A stretch of 40,561 nt of DNA from Methylotenera sp. (lineage in GTDB: Bacteria > Pseudomonadota > Gammaproteobacteria > Burkholderiales > Methylophilaceae): positions 1 to 40,561 of the forward strand of contig JABFSF010000030.1 of assembly GCA_013140755.1 (NCBI GenBank), given 5' to 3'. Made by a program: the position numbers and the translations under genes. Positions 25,383 to 34,284 of the stretch are shown here, piece by piece (position 1 is the stretch's first letter; every line of letters starts with the position of its first letter). Under the pieces are notes generated by a model that was not told where the DNA came from, did no database searches, and worked only from the letters and a program-made list of their open reading frames with translations.

Positions 25383-25988
25383 TTAAGCGGCTGATTCTTC
25401 AGTTGCTGCAGATACGCCACCGCGCGTTTTTGCGATAGAAGCTACTGCAGCGTCATCACCGTGCGCCAATTGAACAAACTCAACCCCTTTGGGTAGTTTG
25501 ATTTGTGACAAGTGGACTGAGTGACCCATTTCAAGTGTTGCAACATCCACTTCAATAAACTCTGGCAAATCTTTTGCCAAGCAACTTACATCAGCTTCTG
25601 TTTGAATGTGTGCAACAATGCCGCCACCTAATTTTACGCCAGGGGCTACATCAGCATTAACGAAATGCAATGGCACTTTAACGTGAATTTTTTCAGTAGC
25701 ACTTACGCGTTGAAAATCAACGTGTTGAATTGTATTGCGCACTGGGTGCATTTGAAAGTCACGTAGCAACACGCTTTCTTTTTTGCCCTCAACGATTAAG
25801 CTTAATACTGAAGCATGAAATGCCTCATGACGGAATTGCAAGAACAATTCTTTTGCATTTACTTCCAATGTTATCGCCTCTTTACCACCACCATACACTA
25901 CACCTGGAACTGAGCCAGCGCGACGAAGGCGGCGGCTCGCACCCGTACCTTTAGCATCACGTTTTACTGCATTGATTTCAATAGCCAT
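25383..25988 (-). CDS. rplY: 50S ribosomal protein L25/general stress protein Ctc
   Basis: The 201-residue protein is the long two-domain L25 (Ctc/TL5 type) that binds 5S rRNA. The N-terminal L25 domain covers about residues 5-90 (AKGTGASRRLRRAGSVPGVVYGGG is characteristic) and a C-terminal beta-barrel domain follows (about 98-180), ending in an Ala/Glu-rich tail. It is placed between prs and pth as in most betaproteobacteria. A terminator follows it. Confidence 0.95.
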   Translation of the reverse strand: MAIEINAVKRDAKGTGASRRLRRAGSVPGVVYGGGKEAITLEVNAKELFLQFRHEAFHASVLSLIVEGKKESVLLRDFQMHPVRNTIQHVDFQRVSATEKIHVKVPLHFVNADVAPGVKLGGGIVAHIQTEADVSCLAKDLPEFIEVDVATLEMGHSVHLSQIKLPKGVEFVQLAHGDDAAVASIAKTRGGVSAATEESAA

Positions 25989-26172
25989 TTTACTACTCCT
26001 AAAACCACCATAATTGGGTGGGTATTACACTAAAATCTGCTTTCCGCGACCAGAAAACAGGGTTAAAAACTTATTTAAAATGATTAAATAAATCAATAAT
26101 CACTAGAAAGCGAGCTGATGACAGTGCAAAAAGTACGGCAAAGCGAAGCTGACAATCTGAGTGTTGATTTAA

Positions 26173-27126
26173 TTAATCCATAAATAAAGAGCTGACTGAG
26201 TCTTCACAACTAATTCTGCGTATGGTTTCTGCAAGTAACTCTGCGGCACTTAATTGACGAATTTTTTTGCAATTCGCTGCATCAGCACCTAATTGAATGG
26301 TATTGGTAACGACTAGCTCATCTAATTCAGAACTCATAATGCGCTCTGCGGCACCGCCTGATAATACAGGGTGTGTTGCATAAGCCACTACTTTTTTTGC
26401 CCCATGTTTTTTGAGAGCCGCAGCGGCTTCGCAAAGGGTGTTTGCTGTATCTACCATGTCATCCATAATCACGCAGGTGCGGTCGGCTACATCACCAATA
26501 ATGTTCATCACTTTAGCCACATTGGGTTTGGGGCGACGTTTATCAATGATGGCTAAATCAGCACTCAATTGTTTTGCACAGGCTCGTGCGCGCACTACGC
26601 CACCCACGTCTGGTGAAACTACAACTAAATTCTCGTGCTTTTGCTTAAGCAAATCTGCCAGCAAAATGGGTGTTGCGTAAATATTATCAACAGGAATATC
26701 AAAAAAACCTTGAATTTGATCTGAGTGCAAATCCATAGTGAGGACGCGGTTTACACCAACCCCCGTGAGCATGTTGGCGACCACTTTTGCGGTAATCGCT
26801 ACACGCGCTGAGCGGGGACGTCGATCTTGGCGTGAGTAACCAAAGTAGGGGATTGCAGCGGTAATACGTCCAGCGGAAGAGCGACGTAATGCGTCCACCA
26901 TTACCATCACTTCCATTAAAGTGTCATTGGTTGGGTGGCTGGTTGATTGCAGTACAAAAACATCTCGTCCACGCACATTTTCAAGCAACTCAACGGTGAT
27001 TTCACCATCGCTAAAGGTGCCAACATGGGCACGGCCAAGCTCAATACCTAGGTGCTGAGCAACCTCTTGCGCAAGCGCAGGGTTTGCATTGCCTGTAAAG
27101 ACCATCATGTTGCCGTTAGATGACAT
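26173..27126 (-). CDS. prs: Ribose-phosphate pyrophosphokinase
   Basis: Prs makes PRPP from ribose 5-phosphate and ATP for nucleotides, His and Trp. The 317-residue protein has the [19 protein letters not shown] flexible/ATP region (about 91-110), [19 protein letters not shown], the divalent-cation motif, and the PRPP loop [17 protein letters not shown] (about 217-233). Length is exactly typical of class I enzymes. It lies downstream of tRNA-Gln but a terminator between them suggests separate transcripts. The 184-bp gap to rplY has no gene. Confidence 0.97.
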   Translation of the reverse strand: MSSNGNMMVFTGNANPALAQEVAQHLGIELGRAHVGTFSDGEITVELLENVRGRDVFVLQSTSHPTNDTLMEVMVMVDALRRSSAGRITAAIPYFGYSRQDRRPRSARVAITAKVVANMLTGVGVNRVLTMDLHSDQIQGFFDIPVDNIYATPILLADLLKQKHENLVVVSPDVGGVVRARACAKQLSADLAIIDKRRPKPNVAKVMNIIGDVADRTCVIMDDMVDTANTLCEAAAALKKHGAKKVVAYATHPVLSGGAAERIMSSELDELVVTNTIQLGADAANCKKIRQLSAAELLAETIRRISCEDSVSSLFMD

Positions 27127-27183
27127 TTATCTTCCTATTCACTTGCAGGCTTGCTCACGCCAGCGAGACCATAAAAAACTTAC

Positions 27184-27230
27184 AAAAAATAAAAGCGCGT
27201 AAATCGATAGAATCTACACGCTTTATTTTA
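27184..27230 (-). terminator. Terminator after tRNA-Gln
   Basis: On the minus strand an imperfect stem pairs AAAATAAAGCGTGTA with TACGCGCTTTTATTTT and is followed by a T-rich tail. It sits 30 bases after the tRNA 3' end and before prs. Confidence 0.7.
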
Positions 27231-27262
27231 CTGCATTTAGGCTGAGCCTAAACACAAAATTT

Positions 27263-27339
27263 TGGCTGGGGAGGAAGGATTCGAACCTTCGCATGCCGGA
27301 ATCAAAATCCGGTGCCTTAACCAGCTTGGCGACTCCCCA
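27263..27339 (-). tRNA. tRNA-Gln (TTG)
   Basis: The 77-nt cloverleaf including encoded CCA (27263-27265) has a 7-bp acceptor stem TGGGGAG/CTCCCCA, a T-arm GAAGG-TTCGAAT-CCTTC and the anticodon loop TTTTGAT, giving anticodon TTG. Its position between ispE and prs is the usual one in betaproteobacteria. Confidence 0.97.
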
Positions 27340-27354
27340 ATAGTTAATCAATTT

Positions 27355-28233
27355 TCAATTAGATGTAAAATCTAACAGAGGGTGTTGACTTAACCCCTTT
27401 GCAACAAAGCCGCTTACATTGGCTGGCTTTTTTTCATATATTTCGTTGGCAATTTGGACATTTTTCACTTCCAAAAAAACCGATGCCCCCGAGCCGCTCA
27501 TTTTCGCATCGCCAAATTGCTTGAGCCAACTTAAACAGCTCGCAACAGCAGGGTAGTTCTTGCAAACTACTTTTTCAAGGTCATTGATAAACTCAGTTTG
27601 AGCAACCGAATTTTGCACGCAAAATTGATGCGCCCTTGAAAAGCCCAGCATTGTAGTAGGAATCGTGTCTTTGGTCAATTGCTTATTTGCAAAAATTTGT
27701 GCAGTTGATACGTGTGCATTTGGCGTTAATACAACGTAGTACGCATCAGGCAATACTATGTGTTGGAGTTGCTCTCCTATCCCTTCTGCCCATGCATTGG
27801 TGCCAAATATAAAAAATGGCACATCAGCCCCGAGCTTTAATCCCAGCGCCTGCAACTCGTGGCGTGATAAATCTAGCTTCCAAAGGCGATTAAGCGCGAG
27901 CAATACGGTCGCCGCGTCAGAGCTGCCTCCACCAAGCCCGCCACCCATGGGGATGTGCTTTTCAACATAGAGTTCTACACCATGCTGGTAATTTGTGTGC
28001 GCCTGCAAAAGCTTGGCGGCGCGAATACATAAATCTTGTGCTTGCGTTACGTTGGCAATGTCGCGTGTACGGATAATTTCTTTGGTTTTGGTGGGTTTTA
28101 AATAGATGGAGTCGTAAAAATCTAATAAGCGAAACACGGTCTGTAATAGGTGATACCCATCAGCGCGTAGCCCAACAACATGCAAAAATAAGTTGATTTT
28201 TCCTGGGGCTAAAAATTTTTGAAAGTCTTGCAT
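27355..28233 (-). CDS. ispE: 4-diphosphocytidyl-2-C-methyl-D-erythritol kinase
   Basis: IspE phosphorylates CDP-methylerythritol in the non-mevalonate isoprenoid pathway. The 292-residue protein is a GHMP kinase, with the N-terminal [20 protein letters not shown] block including the catalytic-region Lys, the ATP loop [18 protein letters not shown] (about 91-108), GADVPFF and the C-terminal MSGSGASVF. Length matches the family. It follows lolB by 59 bases and ends just before tRNA-Gln. Confidence 0.96.
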   Translation of the reverse strand: MQDFQKFLAPGKINLFLHVVGLRADGYHLLQTVFRLLDFYDSIYLKPTKTKEIIRTRDIANVTQAQDLCIRAAKLLQAHTNYQHGVELYVEKHIPMGGGLGGGSSDAATVLLALNRLWKLDLSRHELQALGLKLGADVPFFIFGTNAWAEGIGEQLQHIVLPDAYYVVLTPNAHVSTAQIFANKQLTKDTIPTTMLGFSRAHQFCVQNSVAQTEFINDLEKVVCKNYPAVASCLSWLKQFGDAKMSGSGASVFLEVKNVQIANEIYEKKPANVSGFVAKGLSQHPLLDFTSN

Positions 28234-28292
28234 TGCGGATAATCCTAGAAAAGCTGTTGCTTGCGTTTTTTAGTGCCGATCTATTTTTTTAA

Positions 28293-28928
28293 TTACTTAG
28301 TATCAATTGGTTCAGATTTGCCAACGAAGTGCCATTGTTCAACGAGCAGTTTTAGATTGACTTTTTCGCTTTTAAGTAAAATTTTATGTGGCAACATATA
28401 GTCATCTTTCTCGGCGTAGTGCTCATATTCAATATCCCAGCCGTCTTGTTTTAAGGTGATTAAACGACCTTGTTCATCCCAAGTGCTGATTTCAACGGGA
28501 GATTGTGATGGGCGACCAACCGACCAATCTGCTAAACCAGTGAGTGGCAGTTGCCAACCTAATGCAGCCTGCGTGAGGCTTTCAGCACTATCAGCTGAGA
28601 TGCTGTTGCCATTGGCATCTTCTAAGGTAACGCGTTGAGAGTCTTTGCTAATGCTGGCAACTTGACTACCCAATGGTGAATAAAGCGCAATACTGTCGTG
28701 AGTTGCTGCATGTTGCCAAAGCACACCGCCCGAAAACCCTTTATTGGCGGTTTGAACACCAATGCGACCTTTTAACGTAAATTGTTGCAAATGAGCGAGT
28801 TGCTGCAAATGCAATTGATGACGCAGTGTAGAGGCACTATCGAATTGCGGAGGGGCTTTTGTACTCGCACAAGCCTGAAGTAATGCGCAAAAAATAACGA
28901 GCCATGCCGTGCGTAAGAAGGCATTCAT
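28293..28928 (-). CDS. lolB: Outer-membrane lipoprotein receptor LolB
   Basis: LolB takes lipoproteins from LolA in the periplasm and inserts them into the outer membrane. Starting at ATG 28928 the protein is 211 residues with a lipoprotein signal (hydrophobic 7-17, lipobox LLQAC, Cys20), followed by QLAHLQQFTLKGRIGVQTANKGFSGGVLWQH and DSIALYSPLGSQVASI, the LolB beta-barrel pattern. Family length is about 205. The frame stays open upstream to a GTG at 29063, but that extra 45-residue part reads through a palindromic element and would bury the signal peptide, so it is not favoured. No clear Shine-Dalgarno sequence is seen at 28928. Confidence 0.9.
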   Translation of the reverse strand: MNAFLRTAWLVIFCALLQACASTKAPPQFDSASTLRHQLHLQQLAHLQQFTLKGRIGVQTANKGFSGGVLWQHAATHDSIALYSPLGSQVASISKDSQRVTLEDANGNSISADSAESLTQAALGWQLPLTGLADWSVGRPSQSPVEISTWDEQGRLITLKQDGWDIEYEHYAEKDDYMLPHKILLKSEKVNLKLLVEQWHFVGKSEPIDTK

Positions 28929-28935
28929 TTTTAAA

Positions 28936-29056
28936 GGAAATGCGAGATGAGTGGCTGTGCGGGCGAATTGCCTCAAAGCACGGTACTTGTAACCTCTCTG
29001 TACGCCAAGTACTATCTCGGCTTCTGCGTTCTGTGCGCCTCGCACTTCATCTCGTT
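28936..29056. repeat. Palindromic, MITE/REP-like element upstream of lolB
   Basis: This 120-bp stretch is bounded by CGAGATGA (28943-28950) and its inverse TCATCTCG (29047-29054), and its centre carries GTACTTG (28983-28989) paired with CAAGTAC (29006-29012). Its base composition is richer in GC than its surroundings. Parts of it recur at 21667-21704 (opposite strand) and 16987-16998, which supports a dispersed element. Confidence 0.5.
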
Positions 29057-29083
29057 CACTCACTTATTCCGTGTTTCCTAATC

Positions 29084-30862
29084 TTACGATTTAAATTTAT
29101 TGGCAGTGTTGATTAAAGTTTCGTTATGCGGGTGTGAAATTAAAGCATCATCCCAGATTTTTTTGGCTTGTTCGTGCTGACCTTTTTTCCATAACACTTC
29201 ACCCAAATGTGCTGCAATTTCAGGGTCTTGACTAGTGTTGTAAGCTTGTTGCAAATAGCGCAGAGCTTGGTCTAGATTGCCTTTTCGGTAATGTGCCCAG
29301 CCTAGGCTATCTAGCATAAAATAATCATTGGGAGCAATTTTAAGTGCTTTTTCAATGAGCGTAATGGCTTCATTTAGTCTAATGTTGCGGTCTGCAAATG
29401 AGTAACCCAGTGCGTTGTATGCGGCGGCAAAATCTGGTTTGATCGCCATCGCTCTACGTAATTCCGACTCCATTAGCTCAAACTTTTGGGTGCGCTCGGC
29501 CGCGAGTGCGTAGTCATAAATCAAATCAGGGCTATTAGGTAAATTTTTAATCGCTTTCTCAAGTAAATCAAAGGCTTCTTTATGGCGTTGCGCTTTACCG
29601 AGCAGTGAGGCTTGCGCTTGAATCACGATAATTTGCTGCTCGGTATTTAAATCTTCCACAACATCTAAAAAATCAACAGCTTTATCTGTGGATTGTGTGA
29701 GTGCAATTAAATTAGCCAAATTGATCTGTGCGTCTAAATAATGCGCATCCGTGGGGGTGATTTTTTGATACCACGCAATGGCTGTTTCGGTTTGGTCTAA
29801 TTTTTCTGCGGTTTGCCCAAGATAAATATAAAGTTGGTCTTTACTTTTCATGCCTAGCGATAAAGCTTGTTTAAAGTAACCTTCTGCACTAGGGTAGTCG
29901 GCCGACTGATAGGCAAGCAAACCAACGATTGCAGTGACTTCTGCATGGTTTTTAAATTGCGTGTTGACGGCATTGTTTTTTGCTTGCTCAAGGATTGCTG
30001 GAAACAGTTCTTTGGCTTCAGAAAATTGCTTTTGATTCACCAAAGAGCGGGCAAGTTGTATGCGAACCTCTATTTCTTCTGGATTGATATCTAAAAAGTG
30101 GCGGTAAAAATCAATCGCGGCTTGGGGTGATTGCTTTTCAAGCAACTGACCTTTGAATAAAGCAACTAAAGGCCAAGAAGCATTAAGCTGTTCGGTCAAG
30201 TTGATTTCTTTTAACGCTAAATCATCTTGATTGGCAATCGTTGCGGCTTGAGCCATGGCAAAATGCGCTTCTGCCAACTCAGGGTATGGTTTGGCAAGTG
30301 ATTGCACCAAGCGCAAAGTGGCGATTTTATCTTTGCTACGACTAAGCAAATTATTGAGTGACAAAAAGCCGCCTGCGCGCGTGCTTTCTTGACGGAGCAA
30401 TTGAGCTAAATGGGGTTCAGCTTCTTTTAAATTACCTGTTGCAATCCACATTTCTGTGGAGGCTTTTTGCGCTTCGGTAGACTTTGGGTCAAGCTCTGCC
30501 CACAGTTTGATGGCTGGGATTGCCAAGCTCGGCATATTGCCATAAGCCCCAATTTCGGCAGCGCGTTTGGCGAGCATTGCGCTATAAGGTGAAGATAGGT
30601 CTGACTTAGCTAAGTTGTAAAAAACCGTACCTGAAGTTGCGTAGTCACCGCGCTGACCAGCAATTTCTGCAATCAAATAACGATAAACAAATTCGGCAGT
30701 AAGTGAAGCGTCTGGTGCTTTAGTTACTATATTTCCTGCCGCTTTTTCTGGCACTTGCGCATGTAGTGCTTTGTGCGCACATCCATTGAGCGTAAACGTT
30801 AGAGCAAGTAAGCCGATATAGCTTAAACGATAAGGGCGAGGGGCGAGTTTGATGATGGGCAT
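29084..30862 (-). CDS. TPR-repeat lipoprotein
   Basis: The 592-residue protein has an N-terminal lipoprotein signal (hydrophobic 15-25, lipobox LNGC, Cys28) and then about 560 residues of helical repeats, among them clear TPRs such as AAYNALGYSFADRNIRLNEAITLIEKALKIAPNDYF and FMLDSLGWAHYRKGNLDQALRYLQQAY near the C-terminus. It is thus a lipid-anchored protein-protein interaction scaffold. Betaproteobacteria commonly have such a TPR protein just before lolB and ispE; its partner is not known. It is the first gene of the leftward lolB-ispE run. Confidence 0.88.
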   Translation of the reverse strand: MPIIKLAPRPYRLSYIGLLALTFTLNGCAHKALHAQVPEKAAGNIVTKAPDASLTAEFVYRYLIAEIAGQRGDYATSGTVFYNLAKSDLSSPYSAMLAKRAAEIGAYGNMPSLAIPAIKLWAELDPKSTEAQKASTEMWIATGNLKEAEPHLAQLLRQESTRAGGFLSLNNLLSRSKDKIATLRLVQSLAKPYPELAEAHFAMAQAATIANQDDLALKEINLTEQLNASWPLVALFKGQLLEKQSPQAAIDFYRHFLDINPEEIEVRIQLARSLVNQKQFSEAKELFPAILEQAKNNAVNTQFKNHAEVTAIVGLLAYQSADYPSAEGYFKQALSLGMKSKDQLYIYLGQTAEKLDQTETAIAWYQKITPTDAHYLDAQINLANLIALTQSTDKAVDFLDVVEDLNTEQQIIVIQAQASLLGKAQRHKEAFDLLEKAIKNLPNSPDLIYDYALAAERTQKFELMESELRRAMAIKPDFAAAYNALGYSFADRNIRLNEAITLIEKALKIAPNDYFMLDSLGWAHYRKGNLDQALRYLQQAYNTSQDPEIAAHLGEVLWKKGQHEQAKKIWDDALISHPHNETLINTANKFKS

Positions 30863-31087
30863 TGTAATTTTCGTAAATGTCTAAACGTTTGTGAGCAAGT
30901 TTAACTCAATTGTTTTTTAAAGTAATAAGGGATTGATGCAAACTTGTGTATTTTTCAATATTTTTTGTTAGTCCGTGACACTGACGTGTAGTTCCGCCAT
31001 AATGTTACATTAAGTTACATATTACTCAATAAGCATGCTTAAGCACGCATTTTTTGAGTACTCAAATAATCTATATGAATTACATTT

Positions 31088-32029
31088 ATGACTAATTTTA
31101 CAGTAGAAGCCATTGAATTAACGCGCTTATATGGCGGCAGAGCCGCAGTAAGTAATGTAAGTTTTAATTTAAGTAAAGGTGAAGTGTTAGGCTTTTTAGG
31201 GCCTAACGGCGCAGGTAAATCCACCACTATGAAAATGCTCACAGGCAACTTAGCCCCTAGCAATGGCTCAGTTAAAATTTGTGGCATTGATATGATAGAA
31301 AATCCGAAAGAAGCCAAAGCTCTTATCGGTTATCTGCCTGAAATGCGCCCTTTGTATAAAGAATTTACGGTGGATGAATATCTTACGATGGCGGCACGTT
31401 TGCATCGTGTAAGTGCCAAGCATATTAAGCCAGCGGTTGAGCGCGCTAAAGCGCGTTGCGGCTTAAGCCACATGAGTAAGCGCTTGATTGAAAACTTATC
31501 TAATGGCTATCAACAACGCGTAGGCATTGCGCAAGCCATTATTCATAGCCCCATGGTGATTATTTTAGATGAACCTACAGTTGGACTGGACCCGATTCAA
31601 ATTCGTGATATTCGTGCTTTGATTCGTGAGCTTGGTCAAGAACACAGTGTCATTATTTCTACGCATATTTTGCCCGAAGTAGAAATGGTATGTGACCACG
31701 TACAAATTATTGATAAAGGCGTGCTGGTATTTAATGGCTCAATTGATGTGCTTAAAAATCAACGTGTGGGCAATAAGCTTCTAATTGGTTTAAAAAATCC
31801 ACCGAGTGTGGCTGACATGCTTGGTATTGCGGGTGTGATCGAAGCTGAAATGTTGCCCAGTGGCTTAATGCGTGTGCGCTTTGCTGAAGGCGCAACGCCT
31901 GCTGAGGCTATTGTGCAAGCATCTGTACAAAATGGTTGGGGTTTACATCAAATTGCACCTGATCAAACCAGCTTGGAAGATGTATTTGTCCAACTTACTT
32001 ATCAAGAGCAACCAATCGTTGCAGAATAA
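31088..32029 (+). CDS. ABC transporter ATP-binding protein, GldA-like
   Basis: The 313-residue ATPase subunit has Walker A GPNGAGKSTTMKML (about 38-51), a signature that deviates from LSGGQ (LSNGYQQRVGIAQAI), Walker B VIILDEPTVGLDP and the H-loop STHILPE. The GY-type signature and the unit order ATPase, permease, GldG-like, DUF4340 match the Gld-like family first described for Bacteroidetes gliding but common in non-gliding proteobacteria. Substrate is unknown. A C-terminal 80-residue extension is typical of the family. It is divergent from the TPR gene (225-bp gap). Confidence 0.88.
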   Translation: MTNFTVEAIELTRLYGGRAAVSNVSFNLSKGEVLGFLGPNGAGKSTTMKMLTGNLAPSNGSVKICGIDMIENPKEAKALIGYLPEMRPLYKEFTVDEYLTMAARLHRVSAKHIKPAVERAKARCGLSHMSKRLIENLSNGYQQRVGIAQAIIHSPMVIILDEPTVGLDPIQIRDIRALIRELGQEHSVIISTHILPEVEMVCDHVQIIDKGVLVFNGSIDVLKNQRVGNKLLIGLKNPPSVADMLGIAGVIEAEMLPSGLMRVRFAEGATPAEAIVQASVQNGWGLHQIAPDQTSLEDVFVQLTYQEQPIVAE

Positions 32030-32045
32030 TTAGAGGCCTTAATTT

Positions 32046-32792
32046 ATGATTTTTAATATCGCTAGAAAAGAGCTCAAAAGTATGTTTGCCTCGCCAATGG
32101 GCTGGGTGATTTTATCGTTGTTGATGTTTGCATTTGGTACTTATTATTTAAATGGAGTAAATGATTACTTTGCAGTGATGTCTGGCTCAATGCGCCCTGC
32201 GGAGCGCACTGGGGTCACGCAATTTGTTGGGCAAACTGTTTATGGTTTTGCCTCATTTATGGTGCTATTTGCCGTACCTTTACTTTCTATGCGCTTAATC
32301 GCTGAAGAACGTCGTAGCCAAACCTTGCCTTTCTTGTTTAGTGCGCCAGCTTCGCTTACCGAAATTGTCATTGGTAAGTTCTTGGGGCTTGTGTTGTTTT
32401 TAAGCATTTTGGTGGTTTATATTGGGCTAATGCTTTCAACACTCAATATTTGGGCAGATATTGATTTTGGCTTTTTAGTGGCCAACTCGATTGGCTTGTT
32501 GTTCATGATTGCGAGTTTTTCAGCCCTTGGACTTTATTTTTCAAGCATGACGCAACAGCCTGTTGTAGCCGCCATCTTAACGTTTATTGCTTTGTTTGCA
32601 TTGATGTTTTTAGATCGCTTTTTTGCAGGTGACCCAAGCAACACATTGGCAAGTTTATCACTCACCCGTCACTTTCAAACCTTTGCAAATGGTTTGATAG
32701 ATAGTGCAGATATTACTTATTTTAGTTTGTTTATTGTGACATTTTTAACCTTAACAGTGCGTCGCTTAGATGCTGACCGCTTACGTGGTTAA
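32046..32792 (+). CDS. ABC transporter permease, GldF-like
   Basis: The 248-residue membrane protein has six hydrophobic segments (about 18-38, 65-88, 104-128, 139-160, 170-192, 220-238) and the ABC-2 permease motif MRLIAEERRSQTLPFLFSAPASLTEIVIGKFLG. It begins 16 bases after the ATPase gene and ends directly against the GldG-like gene. Confidence 0.88.
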   Translation: MIFNIARKELKSMFASPMGWVILSLLMFAFGTYYLNGVNDYFAVMSGSMRPAERTGVTQFVGQTVYGFASFMVLFAVPLLSMRLIAEERRSQTLPFLFSAPASLTEIVIGKFLGLVLFLSILVVYIGLMLSTLNIWADIDFGFLVANSIGLLFMIASFSALGLYFSSMTQQPVVAAILTFIALFALMFLDRFFAGDPSNTLASLSLTRHFQTFANGLIDSADITYFSLFIVTFLTLTVRRLDADRLRG

Positions 32793-32807
32793 TTGGATGA
32801 TTTAGCT

Positions 32808-34193
32808 ATGAATATCAATCGTAAATTACGTTTTCAATTGTTAGTACAAAACTGGTTTTTTGTCGTATTGTTTTTAATGTTAATAGTGCTTTTAGGCTAT
32901 TTGGCTAGTCAGTATCGTGTGGCAAAGGATATTACACAGGCTAACCGCAACATCCTTACGCAAGGTAGTGTGAACGTGTTAAAGCAAATGAAATCGCCTG
33001 TACATATTACAGTGTATGCTACTAAAGATGACACATCCAGTGGCGATAACTTTCGTAAAGGGATTATTGACTTTGTAGCGCGTTATCAACGTGAAAAAAA
33101 AGACATGACACTCAGCTTCATTAACCCATCTGAAGAACCAAAACTGGCGCAAGATGCAGGCGTTAAGACCGATGGTGAGGTAGTGATTGAATACAACAAG
33201 CGTGTTGAGCATATTGTGCCGCCGTTTGCAGAGCAAGAAATGACCAATCTATTAGTGCGTTTATCTCGCACCAATCAGCAAGCCGTGATGTATTTAGATG
33301 GTCATGGTGAGCGTAATTTGCTGGGGGTTAGAAACCATGATTTAGGTGAGTTTGGTAAGCAGTTAGAGAAAAAAGGCTTTAAATTTGCCAACCCAGATTT
33401 AACCGTAGCGCAAGGTGTGCCAAGCAATGGCGCAATGTTAGTAATTGCCAGCCCACAAGTGGATGTTTCTGAGATTGAGGCTAAAAAAATCAAAGCCTAT
33501 TTAGAAGCAGGAGGGAACCTCTTTTGGTTGCTAGATGACGACAATTTGCGTGGCTTAAAAGACGTAGCAGATTATCTAGGCTTAGAGGTGTCTCCAGGTG
33601 TTGCGATGGACATGGCATCAGCCCAATATGGCGCAGATGCACGTGTTGCTTTTGCAAGCCTCTATGGTGAGCATCCGATTACGACTAACTTTATGTTGCG
33701 GACTTTGTTTCCAGAATCACATCAAGTTTCAGCCCAAGGCACCGATGCAAATGGTTGGAAAGTCAGTAATTTAATTGAGGTTGCGCCCAATGGCTGGTTA
33801 ACATCCAAGAAATTAGCCAAAGACGCTAAACCTGTTTTTGATGAAAAAAATGATAAACGCGGCCCTATCAATATCGGCGTGGCTTTAGAGCGTGTTTATG
33901 GAAAAAAAGGGCAACGTGTTGTGGTTATGGGCAATGCCAACTTTTTATCTAACACCTTTATTACTAATGGCGGCAATTTAGATTTAGGCATCAATATGGT
34001 GAACTGGTTAGCAGGTGACGATAACTTGATTACCATTCAGCCTATGCCGCTTAAAGATATTAACGTCACCATTCCTGATACGGATGCAGGCAGACTGGTC
34101 GCATGGACTGTGTTTCATGCCTTCCAATTCTTTATTCCAATTGGCATGATGCTGGCGGGCTTTTGGTTTTGGTGGAAACGCAGAAAAGCTTAG
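32808..34193 (+). CDS. GldG-like auxiliary protein of an ABC system
   Basis: The 461-residue protein has an N-terminal membrane helix (about 12-33), a large periplasmic part with an ABC_transp_aux/Gld G-type domain (VHITVYATKDD, then VMYLDGHGERNL, then GNLFWLLDDDN), and a C-terminal helix (about 438-456) ending in basic residues. The chosen start ATG 32808 is 15 bases inside an in-frame TTG at 32793 that abuts the permease stop; GGAT at a suitable distance favours the ATG. Function of the periplasmic domain is unknown. Confidence 0.85.
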   Translation: MNINRKLRFQLLVQNWFFVVLFLMLIVLLGYLASQYRVAKDITQANRNILTQGSVNVLKQMKSPVHITVYATKDDTSSGDNFRKGIIDFVARYQREKKDMTLSFINPSEEPKLAQDAGVKTDGEVVIEYNKRVEHIVPPFAEQEMTNLLVRLSRTNQQAVMYLDGHGERNLLGVRNHDLGEFGKQLEKKGFKFANPDLTVAQGVPSNGAMLVIASPQVDVSEIEAKKIKAYLEAGGNLFWLLDDDNLRGLKDVADYLGLEVSPGVAMDMASAQYGADARVAFASLYGEHPITTNFMLRTLFPESHQVSAQGTDANGWKVSNLIEVAPNGWLTSKKLAKDAKPVFDEKNDKRGPINIGVALERVYGKKGQRVVVMGNANFLSNTFITNGGNLDLGINMVNWLAGDDNLITIQPMPLKDINVTIPDTDAGRLVAWTVFHAFQFFIPIGMMLAGFWFWWKRRKA

Positions 34194-34284
34194 GGTTGTA
34201 GGGAAGACGCATCTTATTTAATGCTCTGCGAGCCTTATTCTATGCGCCTTTCATGGCATCTATTTTAATTAGAGTGAACATTGC

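Noticed and set aside
28929-29063. 45-codon N-terminal extension of lolB
   Set aside because: It would bury the lipoprotein signal peptide and is formed by a palindromic element; it is kept as a finding and not as coding sequence.
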